From: Psychrobacter cibarius
GTDB lineage: Bacteria; Pseudomonadota; Gammaproteobacteria; Pseudomonadales; Moraxellaceae
Length of the DNA stretch: 64,000 nt
Direction: 5' to 3'
NCBI GenBank assembly: GCA_030686115.1
Contig: CP131612.1
Span: forward strand, 434,001 to 498,000
Shown piece after piece: positions 48,152 to 58,000 of the stretch (its first letter is position 1; each line of letters starts with the position of its first letter). A program made the position numbers and the translations under genes. A model generated the notes under the pieces. The model saw only the letters and a list, made by a program, of their open reading frames with translations. It was not told where the DNA came from and did no database searches.

Positions 48152-49084
48152 ATGAGCCATTCGTATCTAAATCATTCATATCCAAGTCACGTCAGAATCG
48201 TTGATGTCAGTCCGCGTGATGGACTACAAAACGAGTCAACGACGGTGCCGACTGAGGTTAAGCAAGCGCTTATCAATGATTTGATTGCAGCCGGTGTCAA
48301 AAAGCTAGAAGCAACCAGTTTTGTCTCGCCAAAGTGGGTGCCACAAATGGGCGATAATAGCGCGCTACTTGATGCGCTAGCGCCGACACGGCAGACAGAT
48401 ATTTGCTACTCGGTACTGGTACCTAATATGCGCGGCTTTGAAAACGCCATCATTCATCGTCCTGATGAAATCGTTATTTTTGGTTCAGCAAGTGAAACCT
48501 TTAGTCAAAAAAATATCAATTGTAGTATTGATGAGAGTATCGAGCGTTTTGCGCCAGTAGCTGCGGCTGCAAAAGCGCAAGGCATCAAAGTACGAGGCGT
48601 TATCTCTTGTACGGTTGGCTGTCCTTATGAAGGCGACATTGACCCAAGCCAAGTAGCGTACGTCACCAAACGATTGGTTGAGATTGGTGCTGAGCAGATT
48701 GGCATTGCCGATACCATTGGTGTTGGTACACCGCTCAAGGTACAGCGCGCCTTACAAGCCGCTTTAGAATATGCTGATATCTCTATGCTATCGGGTCATT
48801 TTCACGATACTTACGGTCAAGCATTGAGCAATACCTTAGCGGCACTACAAATGGGTGTTAGTGAATTTGATACCTCAGTGGCTGGACTGGGCGGCTGTCC
48901 TTATGCCAAAGGCGCAACGGGCAATGTTGCGACCGAAGATGTGGTGTATATGCTACATGGTATGGGTATTAGCACGGGTATTGATTTGGATAAATTGGTC
49001 GTGGCAGGCGAGCGTATCAGTGAGTTCTTAAAGCGTCCAAATGGCTCAAATGTAGCACGTGCCCTCATCAACAAGCGCCATTAA
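48152..49084 (+). CDS. liuE: Hydroxymethylglutaryl-CoA lyase
   Basis: The last step of the pathway: HMG-CoA to acetyl-CoA and acetoacetate. The 310-residue TIM-barrel protein has VSPRDGLQNE with the metal and catalytic residues, GHFHDTYGQ (metal His pair) and the active-site loop AGLGGCPYAKGATGN with its Cys. An AAAAGGACG site precedes the ATG, 46 bases behind liuD. Confidence 0.96.
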   Translation: MSHSYLNHSYPSHVRIVDVSPRDGLQNESTTVPTEVKQALINDLIAAGVKKLEATSFVSPKWVPQMGDNSALLDALAPTRQTDICYSVLVPNMRGFENAIIHRPDEIVIFGSASETFSQKNINCSIDESIERFAPVAAAAKAQGIKVRGVISCTVGCPYEGDIDPSQVAYVTKRLVEIGAEQIGIADTIGVGTPLKVQRALQAALEYADISMLSGHFHDTYGQALSNTLAALQMGVSEFDTSVAGLGGCPYAKGATGNVATEDVVYMLHGMGISTGIDLDKLVVAGERISEFLKRPNGSNVARALINKRH

Positions 49085-49215
49085 CAAACGCCAGTCTTAA
49101 TTAGTATAGTGGATTGACTATGGCATCAGAAATGGCATTAAAGATATAGTTACAGTGGCTTTAAAAAACAGATTAAAATTCGAAATTTAAAAATATTAAA
49201 ACACAAGGAATAGTT

Positions 49216-50403
49216 ATGAGTTTACCTGGATTGAATTTTCAACTTGGCGAAGATATTGATGCATTACGCGATATGGTGCAGCAGTTTGCAACCAATGAAA
49301 TCGCCCCGCGTGCAAGCGAAATCGACAGTAGTGATGAGTTTCCCATGGATCTATGGCAAAAAATGGGTGACATCGGTCTACATGGTATTACCGTTCCTGA
49401 AGAGTACGGCGGCTCTAACATGGGTTACGTCGCACATATGGTCGCGATGGAAGAGATTAGCCGCGCTTCGGCATCGGTAGCGTTGAGCTATGGTGCGCAC
49501 TCAAACCTATGTATCAACCAAATCAAACGTAACGGTTCTGAAGCACAAAAACAAAAGTATTTGCCAAAACTGGTCAGCGGTGAGTTCATCGGTGCATTGG
49601 CTATGAGTGAGACGGGCGCTGGCTCAGACGTCGTCAGCATGAAGCTCAGAGCTGAAGAAAAAGACGGTAGCTATGTGTTAAACGGTAGTAAAATGTGGAT
49701 TACCAATGGTCCCGATGCTGACGTGATGGTGGTTTATGCTAAGACCAATCCTGAGCTAGGCGCGAAAGGCATGACGGCCTTTATCGTTGAAAAAGGTATG
49801 GAAGGTTTCGGCACAGCGCAAAAGCTTGATAAGCTTGGCATGCGTGGTAGCCATACGGGTGAGATGACCTTTAACAATGTGACCGTACCAAGCGAAAATA
49901 TCTTAGGCGGTCTCAATGAAGGCGTCAAGGTACTGATGAGCGGGCTAGATTATGAGCGTGCCGTATTGGCCGCAGGTCCTATCGGTATCATGCAAGCCGT
50001 GATGGACAATGTCGTGCCTTATATCCATGACCGTAAGCAGTTTGGTCAAGCGATTGGCGAGTTTCAGCTTATCCAAGGTAAAGTGGCGGATATGTATACG
50101 ATACTGCAAGCAGGTCGTAGTTTCTTATATACCGTCGGCAAGAATTTGGACATGCTAGATCAGCGCGGTGCCGGTCATAGCCGAGAAGTACGTAAAGACT
50201 GCGCTAGTGTGATTTTATGGTGTGCCGAAAAAGCCACCTGGATGGCAGGCGAGGGCATTCAAATATTTGGTGGTAATGGCTACACCAATGAGTATCCACT
50301 TGGTCGCTACTGGCGCGATGCCAAGTTGTATGAGATTGGCGCAGGTACCAGTGAAATCCGCCGTATGCTGGTTGGTCGTGAGCTATTTAATGAGACTAAA
50401 TAG
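49216..50403 (+). CDS. liuA: Isovaleryl-CoA dehydrogenase
   Basis: A 395-residue acyl-CoA dehydrogenase that makes 3-methylcrotonyl-CoA from isovaleryl-CoA, the step before liu[21 protein letters not shown] and [19 protein letters not shown] bind FAD and substrate. The Glu in [13 protein letters not shown] lies at the place special to isovaleryl-CoA dehydrogenases, in contrast to the C-terminal Glu of other members. It is last in this cluster, whereas it is first in the Pseudomonas liuRABCDE order. AAGGAATAG precedes the ATG. Confidence 0.95.
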   Translation: MSLPGLNFQLGEDIDALRDMVQQFATNEIAPRASEIDSSDEFPMDLWQKMGDIGLHGITVPEEYGGSNMGYVAHMVAMEEISRASASVALSYGAHSNLCINQIKRNGSEAQKQKYLPKLVSGEFIGALAMSETGAGSDVVSMKLRAEEKDGSYVLNGSKMWITNGPDADVMVVYAKTNPELGAKGMTAFIVEKGMEGFGTAQKLDKLGMRGSHTGEMTFNNVTVPSENILGGLNEGVKVLMSGLDYERAVLAAGPIGIMQAVMDNVVPYIHDRKQFGQAIGEFQLIQGKVADMYTILQAGRSFLYTVGKNLDMLDQRGAGHSREVRKDCASVILWCAEKATWMAGEGIQIFGGNGYTNEYPLGRYWRDAKLYEIGAGTSEIRRMLVGRELFNETK

Positions 50404-50587
50404 TATAAAAATATAATACTATCATCAGCGACTTTCTAAATTTGGCATAACCAGACTAGCTTAGGACAACGGCTGGTTAATAACGAACAATTGTGCTAAG
50501 GTATATTTTATTTTTTGATTGACAATAATCGATTAATAGAGTTACTTCTTAGCCTTTTTTATTCGCCATATTTATAAGATACCGTCT

Positions 50588-51055
50588 ATGCTGCTGACTA
50601 TTACCACACCTAAAACACGCTTCAAGATAAATCTGCGATTAACTATTATTTCTGTGCTGACAAAAGCGCTATTTCTACTGAGTGTATTTGCGGTACACTC
50701 AGCAAATGCTGAGTTAGCAGAAATGTCACCATCGCAACCCGTCATTCAGTTTTCAACTTCTGATGCGAAGTGGGTACATCAACCAAGGTTCGATAGTCGT
50801 CACATTCGCAACTTAGAGGGTAATTGTGATCCGGAAGAACCTTGCAAACTCAAACGTGCGGAAATGAAATTTTTATTAATTGTAAATCAGGAAGGTAAAG
50901 TTGCAAATATTACCGTATTGAAGAGTAGTGGCTCCGATAAAATTGATAGTGAGTTTATGAGAGAGTTACGCCGCAGTCTTTTGAAACCATTTAGAAAAGA
51001 TAGTAAGACAGTAGTAGGCAAAGTAACCGTTCCAATAATATTTGAGTATTACTAA
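50588..51055 (+). CDS. Exported protein with TonB C-terminal-like domain
   Basis: A 155-residue protein with a signal peptide (hydrophobic 17-40, probable cleavage after SANA). The mature part has a KFLLIVNQEGKVANITVLKSSGSDKID segment and then FRKDSKTVVGKVTVPIIFEY, the layout of the TonB C-terminal fold (TonB family/energy transducer). Unlike TonB it has no Pro-rich linker and no retained membrane anchor after cleavage, so it may be a periplasmic TonB-C-like protein. Its role is unknown. It has its own terminator. Confidence 0.75.
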   Translation: MLLTITTPKTRFKINLRLTIISVLTKALFLLSVFAVHSANAELAEMSPSQPVIQFSTSDAKWVHQPRFDSRHIRNLEGNCDPEEPCKLKRAEMKFLLIVNQEGKVANITVLKSSGSDKIDSEFMRELRRSLLKPFRKDSKTVVGKVTVPIIFEYY

Positions 51056-51070
51056 AGCTTAAACAATACT

Positions 51071-51104
51071 AAAAAGCAGTACGCCTTACACGTACTGCTT
51101 TTTT
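51071..51104. terminator. Terminator between the TonB-C-like gene and coaX
   Basis: Stem AAAAAGCAGTACG with CGTACTGCTTTTT and A/T tracts, between convergent genes. Confidence 0.88.
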
Positions 51105-51134
51105 TGTTTTCAATGTAAAAGTATCTATTGAGTA

Positions 51135-51863
51135 TTACGACTGTTTGGTATGATCAAAATATCGTGCCAGACCATTCAACAATAAATCATCACGCAAGCG
51201 TACTGGTCGATTAACATGCTGAGAAATAATGGCTGCATCACCACCCGTCATGATGACTTCAAAGTTGGGATGGCGATGGCTAATCTCATTGATGGCACCG
51301 ACAATAGAGAGCAAGATACCGCGATGTACCGCATCTTGTGTGGTCATGCCTTGACCAACACTATCAAAGGTGCCATTGGATATGGTAATTTGCTTAGTGC
51401 CTGAAAATAGTGATTCACGTTGCAGATAAATACTGGGGAAAATATAACCGCCCAAATGCTCAGCATGATCAATCAAGTCAATGGTCACCGCAGTACCGCA
51501 GCCAATCACGCATTGACGTTTTTTCTTATCCACGGCGCCCAGCATCTGTAGCCAACGATCACAGCCGAGCTGTTCGTCATTATAAGCACTCTTCATCAAA
51601 GCATGCGCAGCATCGACATGGACAAACTCAAACGGAATATTCAGACGACCTAACGTCTCTGACACTTTAACATTCAAATCGTCGCCCAGCACCGATGATA
51701 TACCAATAAAATCAGGCGCATAACGCTCGAAGCGATCGGTCAAACCCATCAATAGTTCGGCAGGCGCTTGCAAATGTTGCTTGGCATCATGCGCGACTAT
51801 TTGTCCGATATCATCGGTGAGCCAGTATTTTAGGCGGGTGTTGCCAAGATCTAACCAGAGCAT
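51135..51863 (-). CDS. coaX: Type III pantothenate kinase
   Basis: CoaX phosphorylates pantothenate, the first step of coenzyme A synthesis. The frame is open up to 52049, but AAAGGGA lies before the ATG at 51863, and the 242-residue product then begins MLWLDLGNTRLKYW, the phosphate-binding motif expected at the N-terminus. GCDRWLQMLGA and CGTAVTIDLID with its Asp, and GGYIFPS are also typical. birA lies 37 bases upstream, and birA-coaX is a common pair (in some bacteria the two are fused). Confidence 0.93.
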   Translation of the reverse strand: MLWLDLGNTRLKYWLTDDIGQIVAHDAKQHLQAPAELLMGLTDRFERYAPDFIGISSVLGDDLNVKVSETLGRLNIPFEFVHVDAAHALMKSAYNDEQLGCDRWLQMLGAVDKKKRQCVIGCGTAVTIDLIDHAEHLGGYIFPSIYLQRESLFSGTKQITISNGTFDSVGQGMTTQDAVHRGILLSIVGAINEISHRHPNFEVIMTGGDAAIISQHVNRPVRLRDDLLLNGLARYFDHTKQS

Positions 51864-51900
51864 AAAAATCCCTTTATATCGTGCCCATTGGGTCTTTGAT

Positions 51901-52860
51901 TTAAGCCTTGTCAATAACGTCGATGCGTCCGGTAAAAAGCGCAGAAATCTTACCGCTATCTTGACGCAATTGCAAACATCCATGTGTATCAAGACCACAA
52001 GCATAACCTGTGATGCTATCTGTTTTACCGTTATACTCTTGAGTAACATGCAAGCGTAATCCTACCAGTGCGTCCATCGAATCAAACTGTTTTAAAAAGC
52101 TGTCCAAATTATAGCTTTGACCAGTGGGCTTCTCTAATCCTAGGTGCTCAAAGCGTGTCATCGCGGCTAGCAGGGCTTTACTCATTTGTTGGTAAAGTAT
52201 TTTTAGGCTTGGCAGACTCACAATATCTGTCTCTGGTTTTAGCCTCTCATAAATATCCTGTAGGCTAATCGCCTGATAACTCATGCCTTCGCAGGTTTTT
52301 GCAGTGAGGTTGGGCGTTGCCTGTACATTAAGTCCTACGCCCATCACCACGCCGACCAATTTGCCCGTTTGGGTAACAGGTTCTATTAAAATACCCGCAA
52401 GTTTATTAAAAGGTAGGGTTTGTGCTGCCAGTTTAGGCTCATTTGACACTGAGTCAGATGGCAGTTGATAAAAGCCCAAATCATTTGCCCATTTTACCCC
52501 AATTGGCGTCAATCCTTGCGCGCGTAATTGCTCATTTAATATTTGAATAACGGGCATTTTTGCCAGTTCAACGCCAATAATTAACGACAATAAACCGCTA
52601 ATCGGCAGATGAACAGGATGATATAACGACAGATAGACATTGCCGCGCGGTGATTGCCACGAGCGCCCGTGCTGCCCACGACCTGCGCTTTGGGTTTCAG
52701 CGGTCAGTAAATGCATCTGCGCAGCATTTAACGTGCCATGTTGTACATCTGCTATTAGTTCGCTGTTGGTAGAGGCGCTGCTGACAAGGTGTCGATGGTT
52801 CAGCTGCGGTAAATGATGAAGCTCTAATGAGTCGTCAGAAAAATTGGAAAATGGCGGCAT
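51901..52860 (-). CDS. birA: Biotin-[acetyl-CoA-carboxylase] ligase, without HTH domain
   Basis: It attaches biotin to carrier lysines such as that of liuD. Catalytic motif GRGQHGRSWQSPRGN, then YLSLYHP and GVKWANDLG (lysine for ATP). An inserted segment near residues 140-165 and a C-terminal beta domain follow. The chosen ATG (52860) gives 319 residues; a GTG at 52932 would add 24. Neither start gives an N-terminal helix-turn-helix, so the protein should be a ligase only and not a biotin operon repressor. No clear ribosome site is seen for either start. Confidence 0.88.
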   Translation of the reverse strand: MPPFSNFSDDSLELHHLPQLNHRHLVSSASTNSELIADVQHGTLNAAQMHLLTAETQSAGRGQHGRSWQSPRGNVYLSLYHPVHLPISGLLSLIIGVELAKMPVIQILNEQLRAQGLTPIGVKWANDLGFYQLPSDSVSNEPKLAAQTLPFNKLAGILIEPVTQTGKLVGVVMGVGLNVQATPNLTAKTCEGMSYQAISLQDIYERLKPETDIVSLPSLKILYQQMSKALLAAMTRFEHLGLEKPTGQSYNLDSFLKQFDSMDALVGLRLHVTQEYNGKTDSITGYACGLDTHGCLQLRQDSGKISALFTGRIDVIDKA

Positions 52861-53052
52861 AAGTTTCGTCGATGTGGTTAATATGGCGTGGATAATCTTT
52901 GTTATACTGGGCGATTGCCATGAGATTGTCACGATTAGACAGTATCAAATAAACAGCATAAAGGTCGGATTATGATTTAGCAAATGCGATAGGCAAGTGA
53001 TTATAAAACTAAAGAATTTTTATAAAAATAAGTGTGATAAAAGGCTGATTCG

Positions 53053-53859
53053 ATGATGTTATATGTGTGGTTTGTGATTGCAGGGGCATTTGCGGGTGTC
53101 AGTGCAGGTCTATTTGGCGTTGGCGGCGGCATGATTATCGTACCAGCATTGGTATGGATTTTTACTGCTTATAATTTTTCGCCAGAAGTGGTGACCCATT
53201 TGGCGATTGGTACGTCACTGGCGACCATCGTTGTGACCTCGATCAGCTCAATGACTGCGCACAATAAGCGTGGCGGCGTACGTTGGGAAGTGTGGCGCAA
53301 AATGGCACTCGGCTTGGTCATCGGTAGTTTGGTGGGAGCAGGTATTGCCGATATGATTGACGGTAAAGTACTGCAAGCCATCATCGGTATCGGCGCGTTA
53401 TTGGTCGCTTTAAAAATGCTGTTTTTGTCCAATAAAGAGCAGCTGGGCAAACCGCTACCGTCAGCTGGCGTACAGTTTGGCGCGGGTACAGGGATTGGCA
53501 TGGCGTCGTCTATTTTTGGTATTGGCGGTGGCAGCTTAACCGTGCCGTTTTTGAATTGGGCTGGACTACCGATGAAGCAGTCGGTCGGCACGTCTGCCGC
53601 TTGTGGATTGCCGATTGCATTGGCTGGTGCGGCAGGGTTTGCATGGTTCGGGCAAGATGTGGTCAATCTGCCTGAGGGCACGATAGGCTTTGTGCATATC
53701 ACGGGTTTTCTATGTATTTCTGTCGCTAGCTTTGCGATGGCAAAAGTCGGTGCCAAGCTTGCCCACCAATTGCCAGCGCTAACGCTTAAGCGTGCCTTTG
53801 GGGTGTTGTTATTGTTTGCAGGCGGGCAGCTGTTGTTAAGTGGGATTGGGATGATTTAG
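53053..53859 (+). CDS. TauE/SafE family membrane permease
   Basis: A 268-residue inner-membrane protein with about eight helices and two repeated halves. GLFGVGGGMIIVPALV in the first half and its echo SSIFGIGGGSLTVPFLNW in the second are the two family motifs; LAIGTSLATIVVTSISS is also typical. The family (DUF81) exports sulfite, sulfonates or sulfoacetate in some bacteria; the substrate here is unknown. AAAGG precedes two adjacent ATGs. Confidence 0.88.
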   Translation: MMLYVWFVIAGAFAGVSAGLFGVGGGMIIVPALVWIFTAYNFSPEVVTHLAIGTSLATIVVTSISSMTAHNKRGGVRWEVWRKMALGLVIGSLVGAGIADMIDGKVLQAIIGIGALLVALKMLFLSNKEQLGKPLPSAGVQFGAGTGIGMASSIFGIGGGSLTVPFLNWAGLPMKQSVGTSAACGLPIALAGAAGFAWFGQDVVNLPEGTIGFVHITGFLCISVASFAMAKVGAKLAHQLPALTLKRAFGVLLLFAGGQLLLSGIGMI

Positions 53860-53908
53860 AATACTAATCGTTCGACTATTTCGGATGATATTACTTTAGG
53901 GAATATGA

Positions 53909-54436
53909 GTGGACGCATTAATAGCTGGTGTTATCGGTGTGATAACTGGAGGAGGAGTTTCATTCGTAGCAAATTATTTTTTGAATGTTCAAAGGTATAA
54001 GCAGGATACTAAAAAAGAGAACTCTGACCACGATCATGATCTTGTAAAACAAGACTCCGAACATAAATATGAGCGACAAATTTTCCTAAGACAAAAGTAT
54101 GAAGATTTGGTGTTTAGGCTTATTGATTTTTCTATGATCTTAAGATCATTAGAGTTAAATGTACAGCAGCAAGGAACAAGGCAAATTAATATCAATGAGT
54201 TTATTGAGAAAGGTGGACAGATAGAGGTAATTACTGTGCTCTACTTTCCTAAATTAGTTGATGAATGCAAGAGGTTCTTAGAAGTAGCAAATCCGTTATT
54301 CTTATCACAGTATAATCGCCATCATAACTCTACAAATAATAATTCAGATAATCTGGAGTCGCTAAAAGTAAAGTTTGATGAAAGGTATATTGAATTATAT
54401 AGTGAGATTCAAAAATATAAGTCAGACTATACTTAA
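53909..54436 (+). CDS. Hypothetical membrane-anchored protein, 175 residues
   Basis: Not recognised. The first 25 residues (MDALIAGVIGVITGGGVSFVA) form one membrane helix. The rest is charged and helical, with a QDTKKENSDHDHD stretch and an Asn-rich part near the end (RHHNSTNNNSDN). It starts at GTG 53909 with TAGGG seven bases before; a nearby ATG at 53905 is out of frame. Its codons are clearly more AT-rich than those of neighbouring genes, as in transferred genes. Confidence 0.65.
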   Translation: MDALIAGVIGVITGGGVSFVANYFLNVQRYKQDTKKENSDHDHDLVKQDSEHKYERQIFLRQKYEDLVFRLIDFSMILRSLELNVQQQGTRQININEFIEKGGQIEVITVLYFPKLVDECKRFLEVANPLFLSQYNRHHNSTNNNSDNLESLKVKFDERYIELYSEIQKYKSDYT

Positions 54437-54570
54437 CAATCCACAGATCCTAAACCCCATCCAATTTCAGATGAAATAACTACCTATTTTCGTTAGCTTT
54501 ATTAAGAATTTATGAGTTTAGGTTATTTAGAATTGGGAAGCTAAAATGCCTTTATCAATTTAAAGAAATC

Positions 54571-54870
54571 CTATTTCTTATCAATCGCATCTAGCCCCAA
54601 ACGCATCCATTTTCTCGCTAGCTCATCATGGTCGCTGAGCATATTCCACAGCGCATCTTCACTAAAGATAGAGTATTCATCACCTGAATGTTCAATTGGC
54701 AGATCCGCTTCACGATCTGTCATCCATTGAGGGTCTAGGTAGTAATTTTTCAACTCATTTTGCAAGGCTTCAGCTTGCAAAAACTGCTGCTGCGCTTCGA
54801 GTTGCTGGCGATGTAGTTTGCACCATTGCTCATATTTTTGCTGTAGTTCTTGCGGATTATAGTTAGGCAT
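54571..54870 (-). CDS. DUF4298-like small protein
   Basis: A 99-residue soluble protein. It starts with a Gln-rich coiled helix (LQQKYEQWCKLHRQQLEAQQ), then LQNELKNYYLDPQWMTDREADL and an acidic helix. The order fits DUF4298, whose function is unknown. It is divergent from smc and ends the gene-poor stretch before it. Confidence 0.72.
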   Translation of the reverse strand: MPNYNPQELQQKYEQWCKLHRQQLEAQQQFLQAEALQNELKNYYLDPQWMTDREADLPIEHSGDEYSIFSEDALWNMLSDHDELARKWMRLGLDAIDKK

Positions 54871-55009
54871 TTTTATACTCTTATTTTTTGATACTTAGAC
54901 GAATGATTATTATTTTCAGCCCTATTATAGCATCCTTCACAAACCCTAAAAATCCGTCACAATTTCAGGTAGAATAGCCGCCTGTTTTCGCCATATTTAC
55001 TGATCCCTC

Positions 55010-58000
55010 ATGCGCCTAAAATCTCTAAAGCTGGCAGGCTTTAAATCCTTTGCCAATCCTACGACTTTTACCTTTCGTCATGGTATTACCGCCATTGTCG
55101 GGCCGAACGGCTGTGGCAAATCTAATGTCATTGATGCCATTCGTTGGGTGCTGGGTGAAACCTCTGCCAAGCAGCTGCGTGGCGGCGCGATGAGTGATGT
55201 CATCTTTGCTGGCACGCAAGATAAATCCGCCAAAAGTGTCGCCAGTGTTGAGCTGACCTTTGAGCATACGCAAGATGAGCAGACTGGTATTCGCCATGAA
55301 TTTAATCTGTATCAAGAACTGTCCGTTCGTCGTCAGGTAAATAAGGAAGGTCGCTCAGATTACTTTATCAATGGTACGCGTTGCCGTCGTCGTGATGTGG
55401 TCGATGTATTCTTGGGTACGGGACTTGGCGCACGTAGCTATGCTGTGATTGAGCAAGGCATGATTGGGCGTATCGTTGAGTCTAGCCCGATGCAGCTGCG
55501 TGAGTTTATCGAAGAGGCGGCAGGGGTCTCGCGCTATCAAGCACGCCGTGAAGAAACGCAAAAGAAGCTCGAGAAAACTAAAGATAATTTGGCACGCCTG
55601 CATGATATGCAAAGCGAGCTGGTCAGCCAACAAAAGCGTCTGTCTAAGCAAGCCGCCAGTGCTGAGCGCTACGAGGAGCTGGCATTAGCGCTTGCTGATA
55701 TCAAGCAGCAGCTTGCCATTCAGCAGCTCTATCAAGCCAAGCATACTCAGCAGCAGCAAAAAATAGCGCATGAGCGCAGCGCCACTGAAGTATCAACTTT
55801 ACAAGCCAACTATGACACCCTAAAAGCCAAGCAAGATAAACTTGCCGCGCATATCAATCAAGAGCAGTGGCTAAAAGACGATGCTCAAAGCAACCATTAT
55901 CAACAGCAGCTAAGCTATCAACAAGCAGAGCATCAGTTAGGCGATGCCAAGTCACAGCTGACCGCTATTGAGCAGCAACTAGCCAGCTTGGATCAACAGC
56001 GTCAGCAAGCAGTCGATGAGATAAATCGCTTAAAGGCTGAGCAAACCGAGCAGCAGACTGTGATAGAAGCATTGTGTCCACAGTTTAATAAATTAACGAC
56101 TAAACGTGAAGCGCATAAACGTAATGAGCAGCCCTTGCAGCGCGCTTACCATGATGCGCAAAATCAGCTATCAAGGCTGCAAGATACTGCTCGCTCGCTA
56201 GAGCAGCAGCAAGCCATCAATAACCAAGCGCAAAAACGCCAGCAGCAAAATCATGAGAAATGGCAGCGCCGTCAGCAAAATTGGCAGCATTTATGGCAGC
56301 AACTCCAACAGTCACTATCACCAGTTGCAAGTGCTGGTTTGCAAGATAATTCTGATACGAATAATTTGCAGCAGACATTAGTGGCGCAAGTTGCCGAGCT
56401 AAACAAACAATTGCATCAGATTGAACGCCAACAAGACAGCGTCGATGAGCGACTGTCTGAGCTACAACCGCAAGCGCAGGATTTACAACAGCAATTACAC
56501 ACGCAGCAGCGCGAGTTAAGCGAGAATGAGAAGCGCCACGCCGTATTGGCGGGTGAGTACGATACCCTGCATCAAATATTGAATCCTAAGCCGACACCAA
56601 AATCGCAACCGCTTGTTCATGCAAAAACTGCTGATGTTAAAAGTGATTTAGAAAATGAAATAGCTAGCGACTATAGCCAATTGACCATTACCACCTTGCG
56701 TGACCAGATTGAGTTAAGCGCGAAAGGTCAGCAGCATGCAGAGCTACTTGATAGTGTGTTGGCATTATGGTTAGACAGCCATGTACTAGTTTCTAACCAA
56801 ACTTATCAACCAAATATTGATAACGTGAGCGATGACTCTGAGAAAGTGAATAGCTTATGGCAGGTGCTTGAGCATGAGTTAAAAGATTTATTTGTTTATC
56901 AAAATGCGCAAACCAATACAGTGGACAAGCCATCAATCAAAATAGAAACGGGTCATAGTTTGTGGCTACCTGCTCAGACAAATGATACAGATTCAACGCC
57001 ATTTACCAGTGTCTTGCCAGAGAACTTAATTGATAAAGTACTGCCTTTATCACAGCTGATTAGCGCACCGAACTTAGCGCTTTGGCGGCAGTGCTATTTA
57101 TATATTGCACAGCCTGAGACAGATAATAAGCAAACGTTAGAAGCGCTTGCTGAGATTTTAAAAGCATTGCCATCGTCAGCTATTTTACTCACGACTGACG
57201 GCTGGCTTATCAGTCGTCAGGGTACGATGAATCTAAGTAAATTTGCTGGTGCGCAAGATGGAAAAAATGGTAGCAATAACAGCAACAGTCAATTTTTAAC
57301 CCAGCGTTTGCGGCAGCGCAGCCGTTTACAAGTGTTAGAGAATTTGCTCGATGAGTTTGAGAACAAAATAGAAGCGCAGAAAAAAGCGATTACAAAAGAC
57401 CAGCGTGACTATGATGCATTGATAGTCAGCTTAGAAGAAACACGCGCGCAAGCTGAGCAATTGACCCGTGATGAGCATCAATATCAGCAACAGCTCACTA
57501 CTCAGCGCGCCAACGCTGAACGTTTGCAAGCGGACAGCCAACGCCTCAATGCTGATAAAGCAGCCCTTGAGCAAGAGCAACAGGAGCTGGTGCAAGAACA
57601 ACAATCGCTCAATCATGAGCAGCAAGATATCCAAAGCAAAATAGCAGCGCTAACGCCACAAATCGCCGATGCTCGTGCGGCAACTCAGCAATTACAAGCG
57701 GAGCGCAGTGAGCTAAGTCGTACCCGTCAAGTAGATGATGACGCTTGGCAAGCCTTGCAACTTCGTATTCAACAAAGTGAGATGCGTTTAGAACACAGTG
57801 TAAGCAGTCTTGCTCGGGCAAGTGCGCAATTTGAAAAGTCGCTACAAAGTGAGCAAAATCTAAAGACGCGTCATGAGCAGCAGCAAAATATATTGCCAGC
57901 ACTGCAAGATGCATTACAAACAGCACAGACCGCGCGCGATGAGCAGCAGGCTGTATTAACAGAGCGAGAAACTGCATTAACGGTGCTCAAGCAAGAATAC

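Noticed and set aside
49105..49160. TATAGTGGATTGACTATG stretch before liuA as another 108-bp element
   Set aside because: Only a short piece resembles the ends; there is no matching second arm or core.
53169..53756. 195-codon minus-strand frame opposite the TauE/SafE gene
   Set aside because: The plus-strand gene has clear family motifs and membrane helices; the reverse frame is its shadow.
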